A stretch of DNA of 64,000 nucleotides from Lacibacter cauensis (GCF_007830055.1 NZ_VLLE01000003.1:558001-622000); one strand, 5' to 3'. Shown: positions 18,243 to 27,768, counted from the stretch's first letter. A program made the numbers and translations. Notes: a model not told the origin generated them from the letters alone.

Positions 18243-18763
18243 TGCGTATTCTGTTTACAGTATATTTTTTGTTGATGGTTGTGTGTTCATTTGCACAACC
18301 ATCTTCTTTTCCTGCATCTTTTGTTGGTAACTGGAAAGGAACGCTCACCTGGATCAGGCCGGGCAAACAACCGCAGGAGTTTACAATGCGGTTAAACATT
18401 CAGCCCGTAGACAGTGGCAGGTACACCTGGCAAATTGTTTATGGCGATAACCAGCAAGACAACCGTCCATATTTGTTACAGCCTGTTGATACAGCAAAAG
18501 GTCACTGGCAAGTAGATGAGCGAAATACAATTGTGCTCGACAGTTATGTTATTGGCAATGTATTCTCTTCTGTTTTTTCTGTATCGGGCAGCACCATTGT
18601 AAGTAAATACGAATTAACGGATAAAGGACTGCTCGTTAGTTTTACCACGTTTGCAACGAAGCCTGTTACAATAACAGGAGGGACTTCAGCCGAAATGCCA
18701 CCTGTCGATAGTTACAAGGTTCTTGGCTTGCAACAAGGGGTTCTTAAAAGAGTAGCCAATTAA
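18242..18763 (+). CDS. Exported protein, unknown, translationally coupled to kbl
   Basis: A 173-residue protein with signal peptide MRILFTVYFLLMVVCSFAQ. The mature part begins 'FVGNWKGTLTWIRPGKQPQE', followed by strand-rich segments ('MRLNIQPVDSGRYTWQIVYG'), reminiscent of lipocalin-like or small beta-barrel periplasmic proteins. It overlaps kbl by one base (TAATG). No catalytic motif is seen and its role is unknown. Confidence 0.65.
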   Translation: MRILFTVYFLLMVVCSFAQPSSFPASFVGNWKGTLTWIRPGKQPQEFTMRLNIQPVDSGRYTWQIVYGDNQQDNRPYLLQPVDTAKGHWQVDERNTIVLDSYVIGNVFSSVFSVSGSTIVSKYELTDKGLLVSFTTFATKPVTITGGTSAEMPPVDSYKVLGLQQGVLKRVAN

Positions 18764-18788
18764 AAGGCCTGCATTCACATTCTAACTT

Positions 18789-18796
18789 TACTTTTG
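18789..18796 (+). promoter_or_regulatory. Putative -7 box of the class D beta-lactamase gene
   Basis: TACTTTTG, matching TAnnTTTG, 17 bases before the ATG at 18814. It overlaps the GTG at 18796, which argues against that upstream start. Confidence 0.45.
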
Positions 18797-18813
18797 TGCC
18801 AAATTTCAACGGT

Positions 18814-19620
18814 ATGCGTCTTGTTTCAATTTTGGTGGCAGTTGTGCTCTTCTTCAATTCCTGTTCTATCAATAATTTCAGTATTGATAACGATCTGCAG
18901 CAATACTTCGATCAGTACAAAGCCAAGGGATCGTTTGCCATGTTCGATAATGCACAGGCGCATTTTACCATTTACGACTCAGCTAATTTTCGCAAGCGTT
19001 ATACACCGGCTTCCACGTTTAAAATTGTTAACTCATTAATTGGCCTGGAAACAGGCAAAATCTTCGATGAGAAAATGATCATTAAATGGGATGGTGTTGT
19101 AAGGGAACGTGAAGAACTGAACAAAGATTTAACAATGGAAGAAGCGTTCAAAGTTTCTTCTGTTCCTTATTACCAGGAAGTAGCCCGCCGTATTGGAAAA
19201 GATACCATGCAATATTGGCTCGATTCGATCAAGTATGGTAACATGCAAATCGGTACTGCTGTCGATTCGTTCTGGCTCAACAATCAATTAAAAATTTCGC
19301 CCGATGAGCAATTGGGTTTGGTGAAGCGTTTATACTTCGAACAATTACCTTTTCAAAAACGTACGCAGCAGATCGTTCGTAAAGTAATGCTGCAGGAAGA
19401 TAATTCACTCTACAAGCTGTCGTACAAAACAGGCTGGGGTTTCGATGAAAAAGGCGATAATGTGGGTTGGATCGTAGGTTGGATCGAAGAGAACCGTCAC
19501 CCTTATTTCTTTGTACTGCTGGTACAATCGCCCGATCGTAATTACGATATGCGTACTAATCGCCTGGCTTTGTTGAAAGCTATTCTCAAGCATTACGATT
19601 TTATGCAGGGGAAGAAGTAA
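18814..19620 (+). CDS. Class D beta-lactamase family lipoprotein
   Basis: A 268-residue protein with a lipoprotein signal (VVLFFNSC, lipid Cys17). All class D (OXA) motifs are in place: STFK with nucleophile Ser67 and carbamylated-type Lys70; SSV (115-117) followed by PYYQEVARRIG; YGN (141-143); KTGWG (205-209), with 'VGWIVGWIE' downstream. The family hydrolyses beta-lactams by an acyl-serine; the related BlaR sensor domains share the motifs but carry a long transmembrane part absent here. It is predicted to be membrane-tethered in the periplasm. Activity is not proven by sequence. Confidence 0.9.
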   Translation: MRLVSILVAVVLFFNSCSINNFSIDNDLQQYFDQYKAKGSFAMFDNAQAHFTIYDSANFRKRYTPASTFKIVNSLIGLETGKIFDEKMIIKWDGVVREREELNKDLTMEEAFKVSSVPYYQEVARRIGKDTMQYWLDSIKYGNMQIGTAVDSFWLNNQLKISPDEQLGLVKRLYFEQLPFQKRTQQIVRKVMLQEDNSLYKLSYKTGWGFDEKGDNVGWIVGWIEENRHPYFFVLLVQSPDRNYDMRTNRLALLKAILKHYDFMQGKK

Positions 19621-19627
19621 AGCAGTT

Positions 19628-19707
19628 TCTTGTTTATAGTTTAAGGTTTCTGGTTTGAGGTTCAGCTAAAGGCTATTTACTAATAACCATCGGCTATCGG
19701 CTAGAAT
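19628..19707. repeat. Low-complexity dispersed-type sequence between beta-lactamase and batB-like genes
   Basis: It contains near-repeats TTTAAGGTTTCTGGTTTGAGGTTC and 'CATCGGCTATCGGCTAG'. It has no coding appearance and no clear hairpin. Confidence 0.35.
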
Positions 19708-19780
19708 AAACATTGGCGCAACTTTTGCAACCTGTTTGCCGTTATTGCTCTATTCCGGTATCTTGTACCCGTAACCGAAC

Positions 19781-20803
19781 ATGTTGTTTTCTTTCGCTCA
19801 TATTGAATATTTGCTGTTGCTGCTGTTGGTAATACCGGCGCTGTTGTTGTTTGTATTGAATAAACGCTGGAAAACGATAACAAGGAAGAAAATAGGCGAT
19901 GAGCAACTGGTGAATTTGTTAACGGTAAATCATTCTGCTAAAAAGTTTTCCATAAAGTTTTACCTCATTTTAGGTGCTTTGGCCTTAACAGCCATTGGTG
20001 CTGCCAACTTACGCACTGCCGGTAAAGCAGAGGCAGTCAACCGGAAAGGTCGTGATGTCATTGTTGCCATGGATGTAAGCAAAAGCATGCTGGCCGATGA
20101 TGTAAAGCCCTCCCGGTTAGATAAAGCCAAGCTGTTTGTTACAAAACTACTCGATCAGTTGCCTGATGATCGTATTGGCTTGATCTGGTTTGCAGGTAAG
20201 GCTTATTTACCAATGCCCTTAACCGCCGATCAGGGTGCAGCCAAACTCTTTATTCAATCTGCTGCTCCGGATGCTGTTCCTACGCAAGGCACTGTTATTG
20301 GTGAGGCGTTGCGGTTGGCAGCAGAAAGTTTTCCGCAGAACAGTAAACGCTATAAAATTATTGTCCTTATCACCGATGGTGAAGATCACGATGAAGCAGC
20401 AGAACGGATGGCCAAAGAATTGAAAGATGGTGGTATTTTGTTGCTTACAATCGGCCTTGGTACAGCAGAAGGATCGGCTATACCCGATCCGGAAACAAAA
20501 GATTATAAGAAAGATAAGTTTGGACAAACTGTTGTTACCAAGTTGAACGAGCCCTTGCTAAAGCAGTTGGCTGCGGTCAATGGTGGTTTGTATGGCAATC
20601 TGCAGAATACCGATGAGATGTTGAACGATGTTACAAATGTCATCAACCAGTTGGAAAAGAAAGCAGTGGAAGGAGAAGTAAGCCAGGCAAATTACAACTA
20701 CCATTTTATGTGGTTCCTGTTGGCAGCATTCTTGTTGTTAACGATGGAAGTATTTATTACGGAGCGGAAAAAGGTAACGACGGCAATCAATAAAAAAATA
20801 TGA
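19781..20803 (+). CDS. BatB-like von Willebrand factor A membrane protein
   Basis: A 340-residue protein. N-terminal transmembrane helices lie at about residues 8-28 and 59-78, a vWA domain at about 88-300 and a C-terminal helix at about 308-328. The metal-ion site motif DVSKS (VIVAMDVSKSML) and 'VLITDGEDHDEAAERM' are present. It matches the BatA/BatB proteins of Bacteroidota aerotolerance clusters, whose molecular task is still uncertain. The next gene resembles BatC. BatA, BatD and the usual MoxR ATPase are not seen in the window. Confidence 0.85.
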   Translation: MLFSFAHIEYLLLLLLVIPALLLFVLNKRWKTITRKKIGDEQLVNLLTVNHSAKKFSIKFYLILGALALTAIGAANLRTAGKAEAVNRKGRDVIVAMDVSKSMLADDVKPSRLDKAKLFVTKLLDQLPDDRIGLIWFAGKAYLPMPLTADQGAAKLFIQSAAPDAVPTQGTVIGEALRLAAESFPQNSKRYKIIVLITDGEDHDEAAERMAKELKDGGILLLTIGLGTAEGSAIPDPETKDYKKDKFGQTVVTKLNEPLLKQLAAVNGGLYGNLQNTDEMLNDVTNVINQLEKKAVEGEVSQANYNYHFMWFLLAAFLLLTMEVFITERKKVTTAINKKI

Positions 20804-20814
20804 AATGAGCCATG

Positions 20815-20872
20815 ATAAAATGTTCATGTTATTACCAAACGAAATGAACATTTTATTGTGACGAATAACATG
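20815..20872. repeat. Two overlapping inverted repeats upstream of batC-like gene
   Basis: ATAAAATGTTCAT (20815-20827) pairs perfectly with ATGAACATTTTAT (20844-20856). CATGTTATT (20825-20833) pairs with AATAACATG (20864-20872). The two pairings share bases 20825-20827, so both cannot form fully at once. There is no T-tract. Confidence 0.55.
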
Positions 20873-20900
20873 TGGCAAAAAATCAAATAAAAATTAACAC

Positions 20901-21539
20901 GTGAAGCTGATCATCACCATTTTAATTTCTTTTTTGTGTGTATATGCATACGCACAGGATGGTGATGTGGTTAAAGGAAACCGTTATTACAAAGAAGGGA
21001 ATTACGAAAAAGCAGAAGAGTCTTACCGCAAGGCATTGGAAAAAAAGCCTACGCCTGTTGCCGGATATAACCTTGGTAACACATTGTACAAGCGTGAAGA
21101 AATTGACAAGGCCATTAAAGCTTTTGATGAGGCTATTGCAGCAGCCGACGATCCGGCTTTAAAAATAAAAGCCTTGTACAACAAGGCGGTGCTGTTGCAT
21201 AAAAACAACCGTCTGCCCGAAGCAATTGCAGCGTATAAACAGGCGCTGCGTTTATCGCCGGATGATGACGAGGTAAGAAAAAACCTGCAGATAGCTTTGC
21301 GTGCACAAAAGCAACAGCAGCCCGAGGAAAAGAAGAAGAACCAAAAGCAACAGCAGCAACCAAAAGAAGAAAAGAAAAAGGAACAACCGAAGCCTCAACA
21401 ACCCAAACCGCAAAAAAGCAAGCTTACCAAAAAGCAGGCTGAGCAATACCTGAAAGCGCTGGAGCAAAAAGAAAAAGAACTGCAGGAAAAGGTGCAGAAG
21501 AAGACCGGTGCACCCAACCAACCCGAAAAAGACTGGTAG
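20901..21539 (+). CDS. BatC-like TPR protein, GTG start
   Basis: A 212-residue exported protein. The start is the GTG at 20901, since it gives the signal peptide MKLIITILISFLCVYAYAQ and no ATG is suitable. Three tetratricopeptide repeats follow ('GNRYYKEGNYEKAEESYRKA', 'GNTLYKREEIDKAIKAFDEA', 'KAVLLHKNNRLPEAIAAYKQ'). After these come a Gln/Lys/Pro-rich linker (about 135-180) and a Lys/Glu coiled-coil tail. It sits 97 bp after the vWA gene, as batC does after batB. Confidence 0.8.
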   Translation: MKLIITILISFLCVYAYAQDGDVVKGNRYYKEGNYEKAEESYRKALEKKPTPVAGYNLGNTLYKREEIDKAIKAFDEAIAAADDPALKIKALYNKAVLLHKNNRLPEAIAAYKQALRLSPDDDEVRKNLQIALRAQKQQQPEEKKKNQKQQQQPKEEKKKEQPKPQQPKPQKSKLTKKQAEQYLKALEQKEKELQEKVQKKTGAPNQPEKDW

Positions 21540-21610
21540 CCAACCACTTTCTGATAAATTTGAAATTGAATCGGGCCGTGTTTTACTCAACCTTGCAGCC
21601 CTTTCTTTGT

Positions 21611-21618
21611 TACATTTG
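21611..21618 (+). promoter_or_regulatory. Putative -7 box of ispG
   Basis: TACATTTG, matching TAnnTTTG, 64 bases before the ispG ATG. A TTGC lies about 17 bases upstream as a weak -33. AT-rich direct near-repeats (ATTTTCAAATT) fill the rest of the leader. Confidence 0.4.
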
Positions 21619-21682
21619 TACGAATTTCCAAAGCAGTCTGCCGGAAATTTTCAAATTAATCAATTTTCAAATTTTCAGATTG

Positions 21683-23722
21683 ATGTTTCTCTATACTCCT
21701 TCCTTAACGGATTATCAACGACTGGCGACAAAAGAGGTGAAAATAGGCGATCTGCTGCTGGGCAATTTCAATCCTATCCGTGTACAAACGATGACCACTA
21801 CCGATACCATGGACACAATGGGTACGGTAGAACAGAGTATCCGCTGTATTGAAGCCGGTGCAGAATTGGTACGGATAACTGCGCCTTCCAGAAAAGAAGC
21901 AGAGAATTTACAGAATATTAAAAACGAGTTACGCAAGCGTGGCTATAACACACCGTTGGTGGCCGATATTCATTTTACGCCCAACGCTGCAGAAATTGCA
22001 GCACGTATTGTAGAGAAAGTGCGTGTAAACCCCGGCAACTATGTGGATAAGAAAAAGTTTGAGCAGATTGAATATACCGATGCTGAATACCTCGAAGAAA
22101 TCGATCGTATTCGTGAACGTTTTACGCCGCTGGTAAAAATTTGTAAGGAGTACGGTACAGCAATGCGTATCGGCACCAATCATGGTTCGTTGAGCGATCG
22201 CATTATGAGCCGCTATGGCGATACTGCTATTGGAATGGTGGAGAGTGCAATGGAGTTTTTGCGTATCGCACGGGCAGAAAGTTTTCACAACATTGTGTTG
22301 AGCATGAAGAGCAGTAACCCGCAGGTGATGGTACAGGCGTATCGTTTGCTTATTCAACACATGTATGGAGAGTTCAACGAATGTTATCCGTTGCATCTTG
22401 GTGTTACCGAAGCCGGCGATGGTGAAGATGGCCGTGTTAAAAGTGCAGCAGGTATTGGTACGTTGTTAGAAGATGGTATAGGCGATACAGTTCGTGTAAG
22501 CTTAACCGAAGATCCGGAATTTGAAATTCCTGTTTGTCGTGATCTGGTGAAGCGTTATTCAGTCGACAGTCGACAGACAACAGCCCATAGTAGCGTACCT
22601 GCTATTCATACCGGCAGCTTACCTTATTCTCCATTTGAGTATAAACGCAGAGAAACATTTGAAGTAAGCAATATCGGTGGCAAACAAGTACCTGTTGTAA
22701 TTGCCGATTTAAGTAAGCTGAAAAAGATTACTCCGAAAGACCTGGAGCAGGTTGGTTATAAATATGATGAGGTAACCGATAAGTGGAGCATTGGCGATAT
22801 GGCAGCCGATTATATTTTTACTGCAAACCAAAAACTCAACTTTGAATTACCCGGTACATTAAAAGTGATTGTTTATCCTGAAACATGGAAAGAAACAACG
22901 GCAGCAAGTGCAGGCGAACAAAAGTACTATCCCATTTTTATGGATAGCGGTTATGTTGAAGCAGAGAAGAAACATGCACAGTTGAATTTTGTAATGATCG
23001 ACTGTTATAACGATGAAGAAACTATCAACGATTATACCTATCTCGATCAATTAGCCAATAACCCGACAGTAGTATTCTGCTTAAGCAGTACCAATAAAAA
23101 TGCTATGCAGAGTGTGCGTCGAATGTTTATTGAGCTGATGAACCGTAAAATTCAAAATCCGGTTGTATTAATAACAGATAGCAACTGGAGTACAGCCGAT
23201 GAGCATCTTATTCATTATTCAACTGAGTGTGGTGCATTGTTGCTGGATGGTATGGGCGACGGTGTTTGCCTTGGCATGAGTACAAACAGTTACGAACTGC
23301 AAACAGCAAGCTACTCGCAAAACACAAGTGGCCGTAATTATCTTTCCAATCAATCGCCTGAACAGTTCATCAACAATACTGCATTCAGCTTATTGCAGGC
23401 AACACGTACACGTATTTCCAAAACCGAGTACATCAGTTGCCCCAGTTGCGGAAGAACATTGTTCGATTTGCAGGAAACCACTGCAAAAATCCGTTCGGTA
23501 ACCAATCATCTCAAAGGTGTTAAAATTGCCATCATGGGTTGTATTGTAAACGGTCCCGGCGAAATGGCCGACGCTGACTTTGGTTATGTGGGCAGTGGTC
23601 CGGGAAAAATTACCTTGTACAAAGGAAAAGAAGTCGTGAAACGTAATGTAGACAGTGAGGTTGCGGTTGATGAACTCATTAATCTCTTAAAAGAAAACGA
23701 AGCCTGGGTAGAGCCGGCATAA
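21683..23722 (+). CDS. ispG: 4-hydroxy-3-methylbut-2-enyl diphosphate synthase, long form
   Basis: IspG (GcpE) makes HMBPP in the non-mevalonate isoprenoid pathway. The product has 679 residues from ATG 21683, longer than the roughly 370 of E. coli. The extra central domain (about residues 255-560) is the form known from Bacteroidota, Chlamydiae and plants. The N-terminal TIM-barrel part has 'IRVQTMTTTDTMDTMGTVEQ' and 'VADIHFTPNAA'. The C-terminal [4Fe-4S] part has CPSCGRTLFDLQ, then MGCIVNGPGEMADADFGYVG. The ATG at 21683 gives the conserved N-terminus; the upstream in-frame extension runs through the leader and the -7 box. Confidence 0.96.
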   Translation: MFLYTPSLTDYQRLATKEVKIGDLLLGNFNPIRVQTMTTTDTMDTMGTVEQSIRCIEAGAELVRITAPSRKEAENLQNIKNELRKRGYNTPLVADIHFTPNAAEIAARIVEKVRVNPGNYVDKKKFEQIEYTDAEYLEEIDRIRERFTPLVKICKEYGTAMRIGTNHGSLSDRIMSRYGDTAIGMVESAMEFLRIARAESFHNIVLSMKSSNPQVMVQAYRLLIQHMYGEFNECYPLHLGVTEAGDGEDGRVKSAAGIGTLLEDGIGDTVRVSLTEDPEFEIPVCRDLVKRYSVDSRQTTAHSSVPAIHTGSLPYSPFEYKRRETFEVSNIGGKQVPVVIADLSKLKKITPKDLEQVGYKYDEVTDKWSIGDMAADYIFTANQKLNFELPGTLKVIVYPETWKETTAASAGEQKYYPIFMDSGYVEAEKKHAQLNFVMIDCYNDEETINDYTYLDQLANNPTVVFCLSSTNKNAMQSVRRMFIELMNRKIQNPVVLITDSNWSTADEHLIHYSTECGALLLDGMGDGVCLGMSTNSYELQTASYSQNTSGRNYLSNQSPEQFINNTAFSLLQATRTRISKTEYISCPSCGRTLFDLQETTAKIRSVTNHLKGVKIAIMGCIVNGPGEMADADFGYVGSGPGKITLYKGKEVVKRNVDSEVAVDELINLLKENEAWVEPA

Positions 23723-23754
23723 TAACAGTTCAATCATTTAATTAAACACAAATC

Positions 23755-24528
23755 ATGTACAAATACTTATCAGTTGTTGTTGCTGCCTTATTGTTGTTAA
23801 CATCATGCAGTATGCACGAAGAAATTGATCTTGCAAAAGAAGGGAATGGCTTTTATAAAATAGATGTTGACATGAGCCAGATGATGGCAATGATAAAAAG
23901 TATGAGTGGCGATAAAATTCCCGACAGTGTTTCAAACAGGGTAATGGATTCTGTTTATTCATTGAAAGGAATGATTGATTCTTCGGGTGGTGAGTTTACA
24001 AAAGAAGAGAAAGCTTATTTCTACAATGGTACGGCACATGTTAAAATGGATATGCCGGGAAATAAGATGAATGTGGTAATGCAGTTTCCGGTAAAGAATG
24101 CAGCCGACTTAAAAAAGTTTTTTGCAGTGTATGATAAAGTAGATTCTTTAAATAAGTTGAAGAAGCAGCAGCAAAAGGAAGCAGAAGCAATTGCCGGACC
24201 AAATGATCAAATGGATCCTTCTCAAGGATTAATGAATGGAGGATTGCCGTTTAACAGAACGCCCTATATTATTACCGATACAAGCATTGAACGTGTTGCA
24301 TTATCAAAAGAAAAAATGCAGGAGCAAATGGGAAAGGAAATGCAGGGAGCTGAAATGTTTATGTCGCAAATGAACATGATGGTAACCATTAAATTACCTC
24401 GTCCTGCAAAAAGACTGGAAGGTAAAAATGCAAAGCTGTCCGATGATAAGCGTTCGGTGTTTCTGTCTACGTCGTTATCAGAAATGATGGACAACGCAGA
24501 GTCTAATACCTTCAAAGTAATTTTCTAA
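23755..24528 (+). CDS. Lipoprotein of unknown function
   Basis: A 257-residue protein with lipobox LLTSC (Cys about residue 18). The mature part is Met-, Lys- and Asp-rich and contains 'GEFTKEEKAYFYNGTAHVKM', 'MNVVMQFPVKNAADLKKFF' and a C-terminal 'AKRLEGKNAKLSDDKRSVFL'. This is compatible with a small beta-sandwich or cystatin-like periplasmic domain. It lies 32 bp after ispG on the same strand and may be co-transcribed. I do not recognise a function. Confidence 0.65.
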   Translation: MYKYLSVVVAALLLLTSCSMHEEIDLAKEGNGFYKIDVDMSQMMAMIKSMSGDKIPDSVSNRVMDSVYSLKGMIDSSGGEFTKEEKAYFYNGTAHVKMDMPGNKMNVVMQFPVKNAADLKKFFAVYDKVDSLNKLKKQQQKEAEAIAGPNDQMDPSQGLMNGGLPFNRTPYIITDTSIERVALSKEKMQEQMGKEMQGAEMFMSQMNMMVTIKLPRPAKRLEGKNAKLSDDKRSVFLSTSLSEMMDNAESNTFKVIF

Positions 24529-24947
24529 CAACCGATTGTATGGTGGTGGCATAGGCACAAAAAAATTCTGCACATGCCCCCATCATTGCATAAAAGCTGA
24601 TAAGCCAGAGCTCGTGCAGAACAGTTTTTTTATGGATATCTTATCTCTTTTTTCTTTACAAATTCAATACCAAAAATCTTGCTTGTACAAGAATAATAAA
24701 CATGTCGTTTTTATACGCTCAGCACAAAGCTGTTTCGCTAAAACAAACGTTTACATTGATAATTTACAAGAGGGATCAGGTGTTTTTCTATAAAGGGGAT
24801 CTGTAAAACAGGTCAGCTTCATATTATATTTCAAAGATATGCATCAAACTTTTTTTTGACAAGCTTTTTTTGAAAAAATATTGGCAATGTATGCATGCAA
24901 CGCACAAACATTTATGTTTCACTAACTTTAGCTTATAGATAAAAATT
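24529..24947. other. Non-coding gap of about 420 bp upstream of nadB
   Basis: No convincing reading frame, RNA gene or promoter box was found. A TTCTGCAC/GTGCAGAA pair about 50 bases apart is followed by seven T near 24630. It might end transcription from the lipoprotein gene, but the loop is long. The last 100 bases are AT-rich. Confidence 0.4.
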
Positions 24948-26549
24948 ATGCAAACAGATTTTTTGGTGATTGGGTCGGGCATTGCAGGTTTAACGTATGC
25001 AATTAAGGTGGCAGAAGCTTGTCCGGATAAGCAGGTATTGATTGTGACAAAATCAATGGCAGATGAAACCAATACAAAATATGCACAGGGTGGTATTGCA
25101 GTGGTAAACGATCTGGAGAACGATAGTTTTGAAAAACACATTGATGATACGTTGATTGCCGGTGATGGTCTTTGTAATAAAGATATTGTGGAAGTTGTAG
25201 TGAAAGAAGGTGCATTACGGGTAAACGAAATTATTGAGTGGGGCGCACGTTTTGATAAAGAAAAAGATGGCGATTATGCATTGGGAAAAGAAGGCGGGCA
25301 CAGTGAGCACCGTATTCTGCATCATAAAGATGTTACAGGTGCCGAAATGGAAAGGGCATTACTGGAAACAGTAAGTCGTCTTAAGAATGTTCAATTCGTG
25401 AATCATTATTTTGTTGTTGATCTCATTACACAACATCACCTTGGTTACCTGGTAACAAAATCAACACCCGATATACAATGTTATGGTGTGTATGCACTTA
25501 ACCTGCAAACTAACCGTATTGAAATTATACAGTCGAAAATTACCATGCTGGCAGCAGGTGGTAACGGGCAGGTGTATCGTACTACAACAAATCCTTCTAT
25601 TGCAAGTGGCGATGGTGTGGCAATGGTGTATCGTGCAAAAGGCCGTATTGAAAATATGGAGTTCATCCAGTTTCATCCAACGGCTTTGTACGAGGCAGGT
25701 CAGAAGGGACAGGCATTCCTGATAACAGAAGCTGTACGTGGCGATGGGGGTATTTTACGTAACCATAAGGGCGAAGCGTTTATGGAACGTTACGACGAAC
25801 GTAAAGATCTTGCGCCACGTGATATTGTTGCAAGAGCCATCGACAGCGAAATGAAAATTAACGGTACCGAACATGTGTGGCTCGATTGCAGGCATATGGA
25901 TCTTGAAAAGTTTATTCATCACTTCCCCAATATTTACGAAAAGTGTAAAAGCTTGGGTATTGACGTTGCACAACAAATGATACCGGTTGCCCCGGCAGCG
26001 CATTACAGTTGTGGTGGTATTAAAACTGATGAATGGGGACGCACTTCTATTAAGCATTTGTATGCTGCGGGCGAATGTGCAAGTACAGGTTTGCATGGTG
26101 CCAACCGCCTTGCGAGTAACTCATTGTTAGAAGCAATGGTATTTGCGCACCGCAGTTACCTGGATGCAGTTGAACAAATGAAAATGTTTACAGTTGCACA
26201 AACGGAATTACCGGAGTGGAATGCGAAAGGAACCAGCGTGCCCAAGGAAATGATTTTAATTACACAAAGCCTTAAAGAATTGCAACAGGTGATGAGTGAT
26301 TATGTAGGCATTGTGCGCAACGATATTCGTTTGCAAAGGGCTATGCGCAGGCTGGATCTGTTGTGGGAAGAAACGGAAGAGCTTTATCGTAATACAACCA
26401 TCTCTCCGCAAATAATGGAGTTGCGTAACATGATTACGGTTGGTTATCTTATTACAAAAGCAGCGGCATTCCGTAAAGAAAGCAGGGGCCTTCATTTTAA
26501 CACCGATTATCCAAACAAAAATCCGCTGTTGCAGAATATTGTCCTGTAA
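24948..26549 (+). CDS. nadB: L-aspartate oxidase
   Basis: NadB is the FAD-dependent first enzyme of de novo NAD synthesis and converts aspartate to iminoaspartate. The product has 533 residues, the usual length. It shows the Rossmann FAD motif VIGSGIAGLTYAIKVAE, 'TKYAQGGIAVV', 'EHRILHHKDVTGAEMERAL', 'FIQFHPTALY', 'APRDIVARAID' and the C-terminal 'YAAGECASTGLHGANRLASNSLLE'. The succinate dehydrogenase flavoprotein is excluded by the NadB-type C-terminus. nadA and nadC are not in the window. Confidence 0.96.
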   Translation: MQTDFLVIGSGIAGLTYAIKVAEACPDKQVLIVTKSMADETNTKYAQGGIAVVNDLENDSFEKHIDDTLIAGDGLCNKDIVEVVVKEGALRVNEIIEWGARFDKEKDGDYALGKEGGHSEHRILHHKDVTGAEMERALLETVSRLKNVQFVNHYFVVDLITQHHLGYLVTKSTPDIQCYGVYALNLQTNRIEIIQSKITMLAAGGNGQVYRTTTNPSIASGDGVAMVYRAKGRIENMEFIQFHPTALYEAGQKGQAFLITEAVRGDGGILRNHKGEAFMERYDERKDLAPRDIVARAIDSEMKINGTEHVWLDCRHMDLEKFIHHFPNIYEKCKSLGIDVAQQMIPVAPAAHYSCGGIKTDEWGRTSIKHLYAAGECASTGLHGANRLASNSLLEAMVFAHRSYLDAVEQMKMFTVAQTELPEWNAKGTSVPKEMILITQSLKELQQVMSDYVGIVRNDIRLQRAMRRLDLLWEETEELYRNTTISPQIMELRNMITVGYLITKAAAFRKESRGLHFNTDYPNKNPLLQNIVL

Positions 26550-26584
26550 GCAGATAACGTTTGCCGAATTTATATCTTCATACT

Positions 26585-27469
26585 ATGTATTATATCCTGT
26601 ACGGATTTTTAAAACTGCTTTCGTTTATTCCTTTACGCCTGCTTTACATACTGAGCGATTTTGTATACGTTTTGCTTTTTTATGTTTTTGGCTACAGGAA
26701 GAAGGTGGTGCTGTACAACTTATCCATTGCTTTTCCGGAAAAGACAGACAAGGAACGAAAAGAAATTATGAAAGCATTCTATCATAATTTCTGCGATAAT
26801 TTTATCGAGATGATCAAGCTGATGAGCTGGAGTGAGAAGGAGATCAACAAACGCTTTAAGGGAAATGCAGAAATACTGAATCAATGGAAAGATAAAGGAC
26901 AAAGTGTGCAGGTGGTATCCGGGCATTTTTTTAATTGGGAAATTGCAAATCTTGGAGTGGCTTCTGTAAGTGAAATTCCATTTGTGGTAGTGTATATGCC
27001 CATTAAGAATAAAGCAGCAGATAAACTCGTTTATGATATCCGCAAAAAAACAGGTAGTATACTTATTGCTGCAACAGATTTCAGAGCTCAGTTCAAAGAA
27101 ATCAGTAAACAACAATACGCTTTAATTCTTGTTGGCGATCAAAACCCCGGCGATCCTTCTAAAGCATACTGGTTAAACTTTTTTTCAAAACCTGCTCCGT
27201 TTGTTGTTGGTCCTGAAAAAGGGGCACGCAGAAATAATACTGTTGTTATCTACGCCGATTTTTATAAAGTGAAAAGAGGCTATTATGAATATAAGCTTGA
27301 ATTACTTACTGCAGATCCTAATAGTTATCAAGAAGGAGAACTCACACGCAGTATTGTAAATAAAGTAGAACAATCAATTCGTCAACGGCCTGCAAATTAC
27401 TTGTGGAGCCACAGACGATGGAAGCATGCATGGAACGAAGCATACAGAGACAAATGGATTGCTTCTTAA
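26585..27469 (+). CDS. LpxL/HtrB-type lipid acyltransferase
   Basis: A 294-residue inner-membrane-associated protein of the Kdo2-lipid-A lauroyl/myristoyl acyltransferase family. A hydrophobic N-terminus (about 1-40) is followed by 'VVLYNLSIAFPEKTDKERKEIM' and the catalytic HX4D/E motif in SGHFFNWEIAN. Then come 'LILVGDQNPGDPSKAYWLNFF' and a C-terminal 'PANYLWSHRRWKHAWNE'. The ATG at 26585 is chosen over a TTG 24 bases upstream. It follows nadB by 35 bp. It probably adds a secondary acyl chain to lipid A, or to another lipid. Confidence 0.88.
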   Translation: MYYILYGFLKLLSFIPLRLLYILSDFVYVLLFYVFGYRKKVVLYNLSIAFPEKTDKERKEIMKAFYHNFCDNFIEMIKLMSWSEKEINKRFKGNAEILNQWKDKGQSVQVVSGHFFNWEIANLGVASVSEIPFVVVYMPIKNKAADKLVYDIRKKTGSILIAATDFRAQFKEISKQQYALILVGDQNPGDPSKAYWLNFFSKPAPFVVGPEKGARRNNTVVIYADFYKVKRGYYEYKLELLTADPNSYQEGELTRSIVNKVEQSIRQRPANYLWSHRRWKHAWNEAYRDKWIAS

Positions 27470-27768
27470 GAGTTCTGTAAACATATCAACAAACATCAAT
27501 AGTATATAAGATCATGTATTGCCTGTTTGTACCTACTTTTCTCCTGACAAGTAGCCTTTGATACTTTCTGATTTTTGAATAAACTTTTTCTATTTCATTC
27601 GAACAGCTGTTGCATAAAGTCGTATTAACTTACTCTTGCATAGTAAGTTTTATTCCGCTGTTATATATTTATTAAACAAGAGGGTGAAAACACCCATCCA
27701 AATAAGAAGCACTTTATTTTTATTTGGCTGGTTATTGAATGTGTTATTATAAAACTTAAATTGAAATC
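27470..27768. other. Non-coding gap of about 300 bp
   Basis: AT-rich, with no reading frame of note. AACTTACT/AGTAAGTT (27627-27634 and 27642-27649) form an 8-bp stem with a 7-base loop, but no T-run follows. It probably contains the promoter of the next operon. Confidence 0.4.

Noticed and set aside
24536-24793. 85-codon frame in the gap before nadB
   Set aside because: Atypical composition, no motif, no promoter box; the frame crosses the possible stem with a T-run.
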